A DNA stretch of 64,000 bases, taken from NCBI RefSeq assembly GCF_019264445.1, contig NZ_JAHVAB010000049.1, positions 44,666 to 108,665 of the forward strand. Direction: 5' to 3'. Position 1 is the first letter of the stretch; the number at the start of each line of letters is the position of its first letter. Positions 43,313 to 52,558 of this stretch are shown here, piece after piece. The notes under the pieces are model-generated. The model was not told the origin of the DNA and ran no database searches. It saw only the letters and a list, made by a program, of their open reading frames with translations. The stretch is from Hydrogenophaga sp. Its GTDB lineage: Bacteria; Pseudomonadota; Gammaproteobacteria; Burkholderiales; Burkholderiaceae_C. The position numbers and the translations under genes were made by a program.

Positions 43313-43759
43313 ATGCCGCACCTCGTCATCCTCTACACCCCCAACCTCGACCGCCCCGCTGCCGAGGGCGGCGCGGACATGGGCGCGCTCTGCCGCCGCC
43401 TGTGCGACGCCATGCTCGCCGTGCGCGACGAAGCGGACAAACAGGTCTTTCCCACCGGTGGCACGCGCGTGCTGGCCTACCCCGCCGCGCACAGCGCCGT
43501 GGCCGACGGGGGCGCCGCAGGCGCAGCGGCCGGGCTGGGCAGCGACTACGCCTTCGTCTACATGAACGTGCGCATGGCCCAGGGCCGCAGCGCGCTCACG
43601 CACCAGCGCGTGGGCGATGCGCTGCAGGCGGTGGTGAAGGCGCACTTCGCCACACAACTGGCCACGCGCCCCATCGGCATCACGGTGCAGGTGGACGAAG
43701 GGCACGAGGTGTTCGACGGCAAGACCAGTTCCCTCCACCCGCTCTTTCCCCGCCCATGA
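43313..43759 (+). CDS. hpaF: 5-carboxymethyl-2-hydroxymuconate delta-isomerase
   Basis: The protein has 148 residues with a Met-Pro start (MPHLVILYTPNLD), the Pro-1 base of the tautomerase superfamily being exposed after Met removal. The C-terminal half has QGRSALTHQRVGDALQAVVK and GITVQVDEGHEVFDGKTSS. HpaF/HpcD interconverts 5-carboxymethyl-2-hydroxymuconate and its 2-oxo isomer. Ten bases separate it from hpaD. It is slightly longer than the E. coli protein (126 residues), with an Ala/Gly-rich insert near 66-75. Confidence 0.9.
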   Translation: MPHLVILYTPNLDRPAAEGGADMGALCRRLCDAMLAVRDEADKQVFPTGGTRVLAYPAAHSAVADGGAAGAAAGLGSDYAFVYMNVRMAQGRSALTHQRVGDALQAVVKAHFATQLATRPIGITVQVDEGHEVFDGKTSSLHPLFPRP

Positions 43760-43786
43760 ACCCGCTCACGCACAGACCCATCTCCG

Positions 43787-43878
43787 CCGTTCGGGCCGAG
43801 CCACTTCCAAGGTTCTGCCTGAGCCACTTCCACCGTTCGGGCTGAGCCCATTCCACCGTTCGGGCTGAGCCTGTCGAA
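43787..43878. repeat. Four tandem 23-bp repeats upstream of hpaH
   Basis: Units at 43787, 43810, 43833 and 43856 share the consensus CCGTTCGGGCTGAGCCACTTCCA with a few changes; the last ends CTGTCGAA. The region between hpaF and hpaH is otherwise only 43 bases. The GTTCGGGCTGAGC core is a known style of dispersed intergenic repeat in Burkholderiales (recalled). There are no spacers, so it is not a CRISPR. Confidence 0.8.
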
Positions 43879-43894
43879 GCCCACGCACACCACC

Positions 43895-44722
43895 ATGCTT
43901 GACGACACCCTCATCCAGCAGCTCGCCGCAGAGCTCGACGCCTCCGAGCGCAGCCGCGTGCCCATCGAACATTTCTCCAAACGCTTTCCGGGCATGACCA
44001 TCGACGACGGCTACCGCGTGGGCCGTGCCTGGGTCGCGCTGCAGGTGGCGGCCGGGCGCCAGGTCATCGGCCACAAGATCGGGCTGACCAGCCGCGCCAT
44101 GCAACTCTCCAGCCAGATCGACGAGCCCGACTTCGGCACGCTGCTCGACAGCATGCGTTTCACCGCGAAGGCTGGCGAAGTGCTGCAGATTCCCACCGCG
44201 CGCTTCATTGCGCCGCGCGTGGAGGTGGAGCTGGCGTTTGTACTCAAGGCGCCGCTGCAGGGCACCGACGTGACGGTGGACGACGTGCTCGCCGCCACCG
44301 ACTACGTCACGCCCGCCATCGAGATCATCGACGCGCGCATCGAGCAGTTCGACCGCCACACCAAGGTCATGCGCAAGGTGTTCGACACCATCAGCGACAA
44401 CGCAGCCAACGCCGGCATCGTCATCGGCGAGGGCGATGCGCGCTACCGCGCCGATGCCTTCACCACCGATCTGCCGTGGTGCGGCGCCATCCTGCGGCAG
44501 AACGGTGTGGTGGAAGAAACCGGCCTGGCCGCCGGCGTGCAGGGCCATCCGGCCATCGGCATCGCCTGGCTGGCGCACAAGCTGGCGCCCTGGGGCGAGT
44601 CGCTGCGGCCCGGCCAGATCGTGCTCGCCGGCTCCTTCACGCGGCCGGTGGCTGCCCGCCAGGGCGACCGCTTCGAAGCCGACTACGGCCCCTTGGGCTG
44701 CCTCCAGTTTCAATTTGTCTGA
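43895..44722 (+). CDS. hpaH: 2-oxo-hept-3-ene-1,7-dioate hydratase
   Basis: The protein has 275 residues of the hydratase/decarboxylase family (relatives of MhpD and DmpE): [34 protein letters not shown], a metal-site [13 protein letters not shown] and [14 protein letters not shown]. The enzyme adds water to make 4-hydroxy-2-oxoheptanedioate, the HpaI substrate. It follows the tandem repeats; no Shine-Dalgarno was clear. Confidence 0.93.
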   Translation: MLDDTLIQQLAAELDASERSRVPIEHFSKRFPGMTIDDGYRVGRAWVALQVAAGRQVIGHKIGLTSRAMQLSSQIDEPDFGTLLDSMRFTAKAGEVLQIPTARFIAPRVEVELAFVLKAPLQGTDVTVDDVLAATDYVTPAIEIIDARIEQFDRHTKVMRKVFDTISDNAANAGIVIGEGDARYRADAFTTDLPWCGAILRQNGVVEETGLAAGVQGHPAIGIAWLAHKLAPWGESLRPGQIVLAGSFTRPVAARQGDRFEADYGPLGCLQFQFV

Positions 44723-44729
44723 ACGCACC

Positions 44730-45548
44730 ATGCACACACCCACCAACGTCTTCAAACAAGCGCTCGCCGAGCGCCGCGCCCAGATCGGCCTGTGGCTCGG
44801 ACTGGCCAACGCCTACAGCGCCGAGATCTGTGCCGGAGCCGGTTTTGACTGGCTGCTCATCGACGGCGAGCACGCGCCCAACGGGTTGCAAGACGTGCTC
44901 GCGCAGTCGCAAGCCATGGCGGCGTATCCGGGCACGCACGCCATCGCGCGCGTGCCGGTGGGCGACGCCACGCTCATCAAGCAATACCTCGACCTGGGCG
45001 TGCAGACCCTGCTGGTGCCGATGGTGGACACCGCCGAGCAGGCCGCCCAGCTGGTGCGCGCCTGCCGCTACCCGCAAGACGACGGCCAGGGCGGCGTGCG
45101 CGGCATGGCCGGCGCTCGCGCCTCGCGCTGGGGCCGCTACCCCCACTACGCCAAAGAAGCCAACGCGCAGGTGTGCCTGCTGGTGCAGGCCGAAACGCGC
45201 CAGGCGCTGGAGCAGCTCGATGCAATCGCCGCCACGCCAGGGGTGGACGGCGTGTTCATCGGCCCGGCCGATCTCTCCGCCTCGCTGGGCCATGTGGGCA
45301 ACCCGGGTCATCCCGAGGTGCAGTCGGCCATTGAAGACGCCATCGCCCGCATCCTGCGGGCGGGCAAGGCGCCCGGCATCCTGACGTCGGACGAGGCGCA
45401 GGCGCGCCACTACCTGTCGCTGGGCGCGGTGTTCGTGGCCGTGGGGCTGGACACACAGATCCTCGTGCGCCAGACCAGCGCGCTCGCCGCCCGATTCAAA
45501 ACCGATGCCCCGGCCGCGCCCGCGCAGGCCAAGGGCAGCGTGTACTGA
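44730..45548 (+). CDS. hpaI: 4-hydroxy-2-oxoheptanedioate aldolase
   Basis: The protein has 272 residues of the HpcH/HpaI class II pyruvate aldolase family: [33 protein letters not shown] with the catalytic His of [16 protein letters not shown] and [15 protein letters not shown]. It splits the hydrated intermediate to pyruvate and succinate semialdehyde using a divalent metal. Seven bases after hpaH. Confidence 0.95.
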   Translation: MHTPTNVFKQALAERRAQIGLWLGLANAYSAEICAGAGFDWLLIDGEHAPNGLQDVLAQSQAMAAYPGTHAIARVPVGDATLIKQYLDLGVQTLLVPMVDTAEQAAQLVRACRYPQDDGQGGVRGMAGARASRWGRYPHYAKEANAQVCLLVQAETRQALEQLDAIAATPGVDGVFIGPADLSASLGHVGNPGHPEVQSAIEDAIARILRAGKAPGILTSDEAQARHYLSLGAVFVAVGLDTQILVRQTSALAARFKTDAPAAPAQAKGSVY

Positions 45549-45564
45549 TCCCCCGGGAGATGCC

Positions 45565-46365
45565 ATGAACGCCGCCCTGCCCACCCCCACACCCGCCGCC
45601 GCGCCGGCCGGCATGCACGCCGACGAATGGGCCGCCCGCGTCGAGCTGGCCGCCTGCTACCGCGTGTTCGCCATGCTCGGCTGGACGGAGATGATCTACA
45701 ACCACATCACGCTGCGCCTGCCCGCCAGCGTGTGCGGCGATGACAAGCAGTTCCTGATCAACCCGTTTGGCCTGCACTACAGCGAGGTCACCGCGCGCAA
45801 CCTCGTGAAGATTGACCTGCAGGGCCGGGTGCTCGACGGCTCGCCGCACCCGGTGAACCCCGCCGGCTTCACGGTGCACGCCGCCATTCACGATGGCCTG
45901 AGCGGCGCGCACTGCGTGATGCACACCCACACCACCGCCGGCGTGGCCGTGGCGTGTTTGAAGGATGGCCTGCAGCAGACCAACTTCTACACCGCGCAGC
46001 TGCACAACATGGTGGCCTACCACGCGTTTGAAGGCATCACCATCCACGCCGACGAAGCGCCGCGCCTGCTCAAGAGCATTGGCGACAAGCCCGCCGTGAT
46101 CCTGCGCAACCACGGGCTGCTGGCCTGGGGCGCCACGCTGCCGCAGACCTTCGCCATTCTCTGGACGCTGCAGCGCGCCTGCGAAATTCAGATGGCCACC
46201 TTCTCGATGGGCGGTGCCCCGGCGGCGCTGCCCGTGCCCGAAGCCATTGCCGAGAAATGCACGCGCGACGCGCTGCAGTTCAATCCCCACCACGGCGCGG
46301 GCCGTGACGTGTTTGACGCGCTGGTCCGGCAGGTCAACCGCCTGGACCGCAGCTACCTGGAGTGA
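45565..46365 (+). CDS. Class II aldolase/adducin family protein
   Basis: The protein has 266 residues. The fold is shown by MIYNHITLRLP, FLINPFGLHYSEVTARNLVKID, MHTHTTAGVAVA (two zinc-binding His) and ILRNHGLLAWG (third His). Family members are fuculose-1-phosphate aldolase or ribulose-5-phosphate epimerase-like enzymes and adducins. GGGAGA lies upstream. It lies 16 bases after hpaI and probably shares the transcript, so it may act on a side product of the pathway; the substrate is unknown. Confidence 0.88.
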   Translation: MNAALPTPTPAAAPAGMHADEWAARVELAACYRVFAMLGWTEMIYNHITLRLPASVCGDDKQFLINPFGLHYSEVTARNLVKIDLQGRVLDGSPHPVNPAGFTVHAAIHDGLSGAHCVMHTHTTAGVAVACLKDGLQQTNFYTAQLHNMVAYHAFEGITIHADEAPRLLKSIGDKPAVILRNHGLLAWGATLPQTFAILWTLQRACEIQMATFSMGGAPAALPVPEAIAEKCTRDALQFNPHHGAGRDVFDALVRQVNRLDRSYLE

Positions 46366-46369
46366 ACCC

Positions 46370-47377
46370 TTGACCGCTGCCCCTTCCTTTCAACGCGTGG
46401 CCATCGTCGGCGCGGGCGCCATCGGCGGCTGGCTCGGCGTGCGCCTCTCGCACGCGGGCTGCCAGGTCAGCGCACTCGCGCGCGGCGACACGCTCGCCGC
46501 CCTGCAGCGCGACGGCCTGCAACTGCACCAGGACGGCCAGCTCCAGGGCGCACCCGTGCAGGCGGCTGCCAGCGCCGTGGCGCTGGGCGTGCAAGACCTC
46601 GTGATCGTGGCCGTGAAAGCGCCTTCGCTGCCGGCGCTGGCGAGCAGCATCGCGCCGCTGCTCGGTCGCCACACCGTGGTGCTCACCGCCATGAACGGTG
46701 TGCCCTGGTGGTTCTTCAACGGCTTTGGCGGCGAGCGCGCCGGCACGCCGCTCAAGACGGTGGACCCCGACGGCGAGATCGCGCGCAGCATCGAGGCGCG
46801 CCACGTCATTGGCGGCGTGGTGCACGCCAGCTGTTCGGTGGACGCGCCCGGCGTCATCCGCCATCACTTCGGCAACGGGCTCATCGTCGGCGAGCCCTCG
46901 GGTGAAGCGAGCGAGCGGGTGAATGCACTGGCCGCGCTGCTCCAGCGCGCCGGGCTCAACGCCACGGTGTCGCCGCAGATCCAGAAAGACGTCTGGTACA
47001 AGCTCTGGGGCAACATGACCGTCAACCCCGTGAGCGCGCTCACCGGCGCCACCACCGACCGCATTCTGGGCGACGAACTCGTGCGCGGATTCATCAGCCG
47101 CGTGATGCTCGAAGCCAAGGCCATTGGCGAGCGCATCGGCATTCCGATCGACCAGCAACCCGAAGACCGCCACGCGGTCACGCTCAAGCTCGGCGCCTTC
47201 AAGACCTCGATGCTGCAGGACGTGCAGGCCCACAAACCGGTGGAACTCGATGCGCTGGTGACGGCGGTGCGCGAGCTGGGCCAGCTCACGGGTGTGCCCA
47301 CGCCGTTCACCGACGCGCTGCTGGGCCTCTCGCGCCTGCAGGCCCAGACGCTGGGGCTGTACCCGTCAGCCCAGTAG
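46370..47377 (+). CDS. 2-dehydropantoate 2-reductase-like oxidoreductase (PanE/ApbA family)
   Basis: The protein has 335 residues. It starts RVAIVGAGAIGGWLGVRLS (NADP-binding), has MNGVPWWFF, and a C-terminal helical domain with KDVWYKLWGNMTVNPVSALTGA and KTSMLQDVQAHKPVELDAL. PanE reduces ketopantoate, but similar enzymes act on other 2-keto acids. The start is a TTG four bases after the aldolase stop, with GGAG 6 bases before it. It ends the hpa transcript and overlaps the convergent marC by 12 bases. Confidence 0.87.
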   Translation: MTAAPSFQRVAIVGAGAIGGWLGVRLSHAGCQVSALARGDTLAALQRDGLQLHQDGQLQGAPVQAAASAVALGVQDLVIVAVKAPSLPALASSIAPLLGRHTVVLTAMNGVPWWFFNGFGGERAGTPLKTVDPDGEIARSIEARHVIGGVVHASCSVDAPGVIRHHFGNGLIVGEPSGEASERVNALAALLQRAGLNATVSPQIQKDVWYKLWGNMTVNPVSALTGATTDRILGDELVRGFISRVMLEAKAIGERIGIPIDQQPEDRHAVTLKLGAFKTSMLQDVQAHKPVELDALVTAVRELGQLTGVPTPFTDALLGLSRLQAQTLGLYPSAQ

Positions 47378-47986
47378 GGCGGGGAACAGCTTCACCAGTC
47401 CGGTGGCCATCACCTCGACCGACAGCGCGGCCAGGATCAGGCCCATCAGGCGGGTCATCACGTTGATGCCGGTCTGGCCCAGAAAGCGCGCAATCGGCTC
47501 GGCCAGCGTGAAGCAGATGGCGGTGGCCAGCGCGATCACCACGCCGTAGCCCACCAGCGCAGCATGCTGGAAGAAGGTCTTGGCCTGGTCGGCGTAGATC
47601 ACCACGGTGGACATGGTGGCCGGGCCCGTGAGCAGCGGAATGGTCAGCGGCACCACTGCAATCGAGGTGCGCGCCGGGTTGTCGCTCAGGTCCTGGTCGT
47701 TGGTCTTGGCTTCGGCGGGGCGCGCATTGAGCATGGACAGCGCCGAGGTCAGCAGCAACATGCCCCCGCCCACCTGGAAGCTCGCCAGCGAGATGCTGAA
47801 GAACTCCAGGATCTGCAGGCCGATCACGGCGCAGGTGGCAATCACGGCGAAGGCACTGAAGGCCGACACCATCACCGTGCGCTGCCGCTGCTGGCGCGAG
47901 AAACCCTGTGTGTAGTGAATGAAGAAAGGCACGATCGCCAGCGGGTTGACGATGGCCAGCAAGGTGATGAGCGGCTTGAAATCCAT
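47366..47986 (-). CDS. MarC-family integral membrane protein
   Basis: The protein has 206 residues and six hydrophobic segments. It begins LITLLAIVNPLAIVPFFIHYT, has LLLTSALSMLNA and AVVPLTIPLLTGPATMS, and ends in LMGLILAALSVEVMATGLV. All are conserved in MarC proteins, whose function is not established (an early link to multiple antibiotic resistance was not supported). The region upstream of its ATG is filled with repeats. Confidence 0.9.
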   Translation of the reverse strand: MDFKPLITLLAIVNPLAIVPFFIHYTQGFSRQQRQRTVMVSAFSAFAVIATCAVIGLQILEFFSISLASFQVGGGMLLLTSALSMLNARPAEAKTNDQDLSDNPARTSIAVVPLTIPLLTGPATMSTVVIYADQAKTFFQHAALVGYGVVIALATAICFTLAEPIARFLGQTGINVMTRLMGLILAALSVEVMATGLVKLFPALLG

Positions 47987-48017
47987 GATGTGGATTGTGG
48001 CCCACCCCCGCCGCGCT

Positions 48018-48044
48018 GTGCGCGTCCCCCTCAAGGGGGCGCAC
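48018..48044. repeat. GC-rich hairpin upstream of marC
   Basis: GTGCG and CCCCCT pair with AGGGGG and CGCAC around a two-base loop, with a three-base bulge on the left arm. It has no T-run. It belongs with the repeat-rich 47987-48280 interval. Confidence 0.55.
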
Positions 48045-48110
48045 GCTGGGACCGGCGAAGCCGGATCCTCGCGAGCCCTTGAAAAGGCACGGCGCGTCGG
48101 GCAGACGGCC

Positions 48111-48280
48111 CCGGGCCAGCCGCCGGGCCGCCCCCAAGGCGGGCCCAGCCCCCTCGGGGGGCAGCGACCCGCGCAGCGGCGGAGCGTGGGGGCCACCGGG
48201 CCAGCCGCCGGGCCGCCCCCAAGGCAGGCCCAACCCCCTCGGGGGGCAGCGACCCGCGCAGCGGCGGAGCTTGGGGGCCC
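48111..48280. repeat. Two tandem copies of an 85-bp GC-rich palindromic unit
   Basis: Copy 1 is 48111-48195 and copy 2 is 48196-48280, differing at about four positions. Each unit contains GCCCCCAAG near its start and a complementary CTTGGGGGC-like end (GTGGGGGCC in copy 1), plus an inner CCCCCTCGGGGGG hairpin. Copy 2 abuts the stop codon of the MaoC-like gene exactly. Similar units are common between genes in Comamonadaceae (recalled). Confidence 0.82.
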
Positions 48281-48763
48281 TTACCCCCCGCGCCGGCGGA
48301 ACATGCCGTAGCCTTCCATGAACAGCACCTTGTCGCCATGCTGGTTGAACATCTCCCAGGTGGTGCGCACCAGGCCCACGTCCGGTCGCTTGCTCATGGG
48401 CCGCTTTTCCAGAATGGTGTGCTGCAGGCGCAGCGTGTCGCCGGGGAACACGGGCTTGAGCCACTTCACGCTCTCCAGCCCCGGCGAGCCCAGGCTGGAG
48501 CTTTCATTGAGGAAGTTCAGCACCATCAGGCGCATGGCCATGGCGCAGGTGTGCCAGCCGCTGGCGCTGAGCGCGCCGAACACCGAGGCGCGCGCCGCGT
48601 CGTGGTCGAGGTGGAAGGGCTGCGGGTCGAACTGCCGCGCAAAGGCGAGCGTGTCTTCTTCCGTGGGGGTGATGGTGCCGAGGTCGCGCGTTTCGCCCAC
48701 CTCCAGGTCTTCCCACCAGTACTTGATGTGGCTTGTGCTGTTCATGTCCGTGCTCATGTTCAT
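48281..48763 (-). CDS. MaoC-family dehydratase
   Basis: The protein has 160 residues of hotdog fold. KYWWEDLEVGETRDLGTIT is followed by LAFARQFDPQPFHLDHDAA, which carries the hydratase-2 Asp and His, and then SGWHTCAMAMRLM. It adds water to enoyl-CoA type substrates. GGAGGA precedes the ATG, which overlaps the SDR stop (ATGA). SDR plus MaoC is an (R)-specific hydratase/dehydrogenase-like pair. Confidence 0.92.
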   Translation of the reverse strand: MNMSTDMNSTSHIKYWWEDLEVGETRDLGTITPTEEDTLAFARQFDPQPFHLDHDAARASVFGALSASGWHTCAMAMRLMVLNFLNESSSLGSPGLESVKWLKPVFPGDTLRLQHTILEKRPMSKRPDVGLVRTTWEMFNQHGDKVLFMEGYGMFRRRGG

Positions 48764-49518
48764 CGTCCTCCGGAAATGTCCATCAGGCTCATGGTGGTGT
48801 AGCTCGCCGCGTTCGACAGCAGCCACACGATGGCTTGCGCCACCTCATCGGCCTGGCCGCCTCGACCCATGGGCACCTGGTGGCTCAGGTCGCGCACGCG
48901 GTCGGGCAGGCCGCCCGAGGCGTGGATCCCGGTTTCGATCAGCCCGGGGCGCACCGCATTCACGCGAATGCCTTCGCTGGCCACCTCGCGCGCCAGGCCG
49001 ATGGTGAAGGCGTCGATGGCGCCTTTGGCCGCGGCGTAGTCCACGTATTGCCCCGCCGAGCCCAGGCGAGAGGCCGCGCTGGACACATTCACGATGGAGC
49101 CGCCCTCGCCGCCATGGCGCGTGCTCATGCGGCGCACCGCCTCGCGCGCGCAGAGCATCGAGCCGATCACGTTGATGTCGAACATGCGGCGCCAGCGCGC
49201 CACGCTCATCTCGTCCACGCGGGCGGTGACGTCGACCACGCCGGCGTTGTTCACCAAGCCTTGCACGCGCCCGAGCTTGGCGTCGATCCGCGCAAACATC
49301 GCCATCACCTGGTCTTCCTGCGCCACGTCGGCCTGCACGCTCATGGCCGTGCCGCCCTCGGCGCGGATGGTGCGCACCACCTCATCGGCCGCCAGCGAAT
49401 TCGCGGTGTAGTTCACCGCCACGGCCCAGCCCTGTCGAGCCGCGAGCCGCGCGGTGGCCGCGCCGATGCCGCGTCCGCCGCCAGTGACCAGCAGCGCCCG
49501 GCCTTGCACCTTGTCCAT
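48760..49518 (-). CDS. Short-chain dehydrogenase/reductase (FabG-like)
   Basis: The protein has 252 residues of classical SDR type: LLVTGGGRGIGAATARLAAR, LVNNAGVVD, IVNVSSAASRLGSAGQYVDYAAAKGAID (Ser, Tyr-x3-Lys) and RVNAVRPGLIETGIH. It uses NAD(P) to oxidise or reduce a secondary alcohol or ketone. AGGAGG lies 7 bases before the ATG. It is coupled to the MaoC-like gene; the substrate is unknown. Confidence 0.93.
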   Translation of the reverse strand: MDKVQGRALLVTGGGRGIGAATARLAARQGWAVAVNYTANSLAADEVVRTIRAEGGTAMSVQADVAQEDQVMAMFARIDAKLGRVQGLVNNAGVVDVTARVDEMSVARWRRMFDINVIGSMLCAREAVRRMSTRHGGEGGSIVNVSSAASRLGSAGQYVDYAAAKGAIDAFTIGLAREVASEGIRVNAVRPGLIETGIHASGGLPDRVRDLSHQVPMGRGGQADEVAQAIVWLLSNAASYTTMSLMDISGGR

Positions 49519-49604
49519 AACCCGCCTCCTGCAGAATCTGGCGGCTTCGCGTACAACACGGGCTCGCCATCGGCTTGCCATTACAACAGCGTCAGGAGAC
49601 CGCC

Positions 49605-50204
49605 ATGCGTCGCACAGTCGACTACTACCTTGCTCCCCAAAGTCCCTGGACCTACCTCGGTCACGAGCGTCTGGCCGCACTGTTGCGCGAGACGGGCAGT
49701 GCGGTGCGCGTGTTGCCCATGGACCTGGGAAAAATCTTTCCGCTGTCGGGTGGCTTGCCTCTGCAGAAGCGGGCCCCGCAGCGGCAGGCATACCGGTTGC
49801 TGGAGCTGCGTCGCTTCAGCGAAGCCCTGAACATTCCCCTGATTCCCGAGCCGCAATACTTCCCCGTGGCCGGCGACCCGGCCGCGCGCCTTATCACTGC
49901 CGTGGCCCTGCACGACGGCGACGAAGCCGCCATGCGCATCACCGGCGCGGTGCTCGCCGCCGTCTGGCACCAGCAGCGCGACATCGCCTCCCCGGCGTTG
50001 CTGGCCACGCTGCTGGCCGAAACCGGTTTGAGCGCGGCGCGGCTGGACGATTCGCTGCAGGCCGATGTGCAGGCGCGGTACGAGGCGCAGACACAGGCCG
50101 CCATCGACCTGGGTCTGTTCGGCTCGCCCAGCTATGTCATCGACGGCGAGCTGTTCTGGGGCCAGGACCGGCTGGACTTTGTGGCCCGCAAGCTGCGGGC
50201 CTGA
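49605..50204 (+). CDS. 2-hydroxychromene-2-carboxylate isomerase-like (DsbA/kappa GST family)
   Basis: The protein has 199 residues: DYYLAPQSPWTYLGHERL at the N-terminus with the Ser of the APQSPW motif in the place of a DsbA cysteine, YRLLELRRFSEALNIPL, and a C-terminal GLFGSPSYVIDGELFWGQDRLDFV. The family isomerises a glutathione-dependent ring intermediate in naphthalene degradation, though many members have other roles. AGGAG lies 6 bases before the ATG. Confidence 0.87.
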   Translation: MRRTVDYYLAPQSPWTYLGHERLAALLRETGSAVRVLPMDLGKIFPLSGGLPLQKRAPQRQAYRLLELRRFSEALNIPLIPEPQYFPVAGDPAARLITAVALHDGDEAAMRITGAVLAAVWHQQRDIASPALLATLLAETGLSAARLDDSLQADVQARYEAQTQAAIDLGLFGSPSYVIDGELFWGQDRLDFVARKLRA

Positions 50205-50234
50205 TTTTTTTCAACTCATCACTGGAGAGACACC

Positions 50235-50918
50235 ATGGGACAAATGATCGAACTCACCTCCGCCGACGGCTTAAAGTTTCCCGCCTACGTGGCCCAGCCC
50301 AGCGGCAAGCCGCGCGGCGGCCTGGTGGTGCTGCAGGAAATCTTCGGCGTGAACTCGCACATCCGCTCGGTGGCTGACGGCTACGCGGCCGACGGCTACT
50401 TCGTGGTGGCACCCGCTACCTTCCACCGCGCCAAGACGGGAGTGGAGCTGGGCTACACCGAGGCCGACATGGCCGCCGGCTTCGGCCTGAAGACCGCCGT
50501 GGAAGCCTTGCCGGCACCCGGCGTGATGCCCGACATCCAGGCCGCCATTGACCATGCTGCACAAGGCGGCAAGGTGGGCATCGTGGGTTACTGCTGGGGT
50601 GGCCTGCTCACCTGGCGCTCGGCCTGCACGCTCAAGGGCCTGTCGGCCGCTGTGCCTTACTACGGCGGTGGCATGACGGCGGAAGGCGACGCCTCGCGCG
50701 CACCCACCGTGCCCGTGATGGCGCACTTCGGCGACCAGGACCACTGGATCCCGCTGGACACCGTGGAGGCCTTCAAGAAGGCGCAGCCCGGTGTGGCCGT
50801 GCACGTCTACAAGGCCAACCACGGCTTCAACTGCGACCAGCGCGGCTCCTACAACGAGTCCGCCGCCAAGCTCGCCCGCGAACGCACGCTCGCGTTCTTC
50901 GCACAGCACCTGGGCTGA
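50235..50918 (+). CDS. Dienelactone hydrolase family protein
   Basis: The protein has 227 residues of alpha/beta-hydrolase fold with the DLH triad: Cys120 in VGYCWGGL, an Asp in [10 protein letters not shown] and a His in KANHGFNC. The conserved Glu in LQEIFGVN also matches DLH. The enzyme hydrolyses lactone-type intermediates of chloro- or other aromatic catabolism, though the actual substrate is unknown. Its stop overlaps the next ATG by one base. Confidence 0.92.
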   Translation: MGQMIELTSADGLKFPAYVAQPSGKPRGGLVVLQEIFGVNSHIRSVADGYAADGYFVVAPATFHRAKTGVELGYTEADMAAGFGLKTAVEALPAPGVMPDIQAAIDHAAQGGKVGIVGYCWGGLLTWRSACTLKGLSAAVPYYGGGMTAEGDASRAPTVPVMAHFGDQDHWIPLDTVEAFKKAQPGVAVHVYKANHGFNCDQRGSYNESAAKLARERTLAFFAQHLG

Positions 50919-51892
50919 TGAAGCAGCTCCGCCGCAGCGCGCGCGTGGCGCGTTTCCGCTCGGTCGCAGGCTGGCTGGCCGGCGGCGTGCTGTGCGCATC
51001 TGCGGCGGCGGCCGACTACAGCGGCCCGCTGTTCGACGCCCACCTGCACTACAACGACGAAGCGTGCACGCACGACACGCCGGCGCCGGGTTGCCCGCAC
51101 CCGATGGCCGACGTGCTCGATCGCATGCAGCGCAACGGCGTGCGCGCCATCGTGGCCAACTCGCGGCCCAACGACGGCACGCGGGCCCTGGCCAGCGCCC
51201 GGGAGCAAACGCGCCGGGCGGGTGTGACCGTGGTGCCTTTTGTGCGCCTCTACCGCGACCGCGCCGACTACAACAACTGGTTCCGCGACCCCACCATCGC
51301 CGCGATGGTGAACACCGAACTGCAGCGTGGCACACCCGCAGGGCCTTACCGTGGCCTGGGCGAGTTCCACCTGTACGACAGTGCAAACGCCAATGGCCCC
51401 GTGGCCCGGCAATTGATGGCGCTGGCCGAAGACAAGCAGCTGGCCATCTTGGCGCATGTGGACGACGCGGCGATCGACCTCCTCATGGCGCACACGAAGG
51501 CCGGCAGCGGCGCGCCGGGCGTTCGCGATGCCGCGCAGCGCGGGGGCTTTCGCCTGATCTGGGCGCACACCGGCATCGGGGGCACGCCCGCTTCGCGGGT
51601 GGACGAACTCTTCGCGCGCTACCCGCAGCTCATGGGCGAGCTGTCGTACCGCCCTGGCCTGACCTGCGGCGATGCCGGCCAGCTGTGCCCGGAATGGCGC
51701 GCACTGCTGCTGAAGTACCCCGACCGCTTCATGATCGGCTCGGACACCTGGGTCAACCAGCGCTGGCAGTACTACGACGAACTCATGAAGGGCTACCGCA
51801 CCTGGCTGGGCGGGCTGCCCGCCGACGTGGCGCGGCGCATTGCCTGGGACAACGGAGCCCGCCTCTTCGGCGTGGCCACACCCACGCCCTGA
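50918..51892 (+). CDS. Secreted amidohydrolase-like protein
   Basis: The protein has 324 residues. An Arg-rich start with hydrophobic [16 protein letters not shown] (about 17-32) is a signal peptide. The mature part begins with [16 protein letters not shown], the HxH metal motif of amidohydrolase_2 TIM barrels, then [23 protein letters not shown] and [19 protein letters not shown] with the Asp metal ligand. It hydrolyses or decarboxylates an unknown substrate in the periplasm. Confidence 0.86.
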   Translation: MKQLRRSARVARFRSVAGWLAGGVLCASAAAADYSGPLFDAHLHYNDEACTHDTPAPGCPHPMADVLDRMQRNGVRAIVANSRPNDGTRALASAREQTRRAGVTVVPFVRLYRDRADYNNWFRDPTIAAMVNTELQRGTPAGPYRGLGEFHLYDSANANGPVARQLMALAEDKQLAILAHVDDAAIDLLMAHTKAGSGAPGVRDAAQRGGFRLIWAHTGIGGTPASRVDELFARYPQLMGELSYRPGLTCGDAGQLCPEWRALLLKYPDRFMIGSDTWVNQRWQYYDELMKGYRTWLGGLPADVARRIAWDNGARLFGVATPTP

Positions 51893-51894
51893 AC

Positions 51895-52554
51895 ATGATC
51901 CAGCTGCACTTCTATCCCAGCACCGCGGCCATGGTGCCGCACATCGTGCTGGAAGAACTCGGCGTGCCGTACGAGCGCGTGTGGGTGGACCGCGCGCACG
52001 ATGCGCACAAGTCGCCCGAGTACCTCGCGCTCAACCCCAATGGCCTCATCCCGGTGCTGGTGGACGGCGATCTGGTGCTGTACGAGACCGCCGCCATCTG
52101 CCTGCACCTGGCCGACACGCACCCCCAGGCCGGGCTCATGCCGGCGCTGGGCAGCCCCGGGCGCGCGCACGCCTACAAATGGCTGATGTGGCTCACCAAC
52201 ACGCTGCAGGCCACGCTCATCGTCTACTTCTATCCGCACCGCTGGGTGGAAGAGGGCAGCGCTGCGCAGGACGAAGTGAGAGCCACGGCCAAGCGGCGTG
52301 TGGGGGAATTGCTCGATCAGCTCGATGCCGAACTCGCGCGCCATGGCGGGCCGTGGTTCATGGGCGAGGCGTACTCGCTGCTCGACGCCTATGTGTTCAC
52401 GCTGTGCCGCTGGACGCGCCACTTTTCGGACGACTCGCCGGTGCGCCCCGCGCGAGAGCGCGCGCACCTGGGGCCGTATCTGCAGCGCATGCTGGCGCGC
52501 CCCGCGCTGCAGCGCGTGATGACCAACGAGGGCCTGAGCCCGGCCTACGTGTGA
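51895..52554 (+). CDS. Glutathione S-transferase family protein
   Basis: The protein has 219 residues. The N-terminal thioredoxin-like domain has LHFYPSTAAMVPHIVLEELG and the cis-Pro region NPNGLIPVLVDGDLVLYETAAIC (Glu-Thr/Ser glutathione contact). The C-terminal helical domain has WFMGEAYSLLDAYVFTLCR. It conjugates or binds glutathione. It lies 2 bases after the amidohydrolase gene and may belong to the same detoxification transcript. Confidence 0.92.
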   Translation: MIQLHFYPSTAAMVPHIVLEELGVPYERVWVDRAHDAHKSPEYLALNPNGLIPVLVDGDLVLYETAAICLHLADTHPQAGLMPALGSPGRAHAYKWLMWLTNTLQATLIVYFYPHRWVEEGSAAQDEVRATAKRRVGELLDQLDAELARHGGPWFMGEAYSLLDAYVFTLCRWTRHFSDDSPVRPARERAHLGPYLQRMLARPALQRVMTNEGLSPAYV

Positions 52555-52558
52555 GGCG

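Noticed and set aside
43787..43878. CRISPR-like array
   Set aside because: Repeats are directly adjacent without unique spacers, and no cas genes are present.
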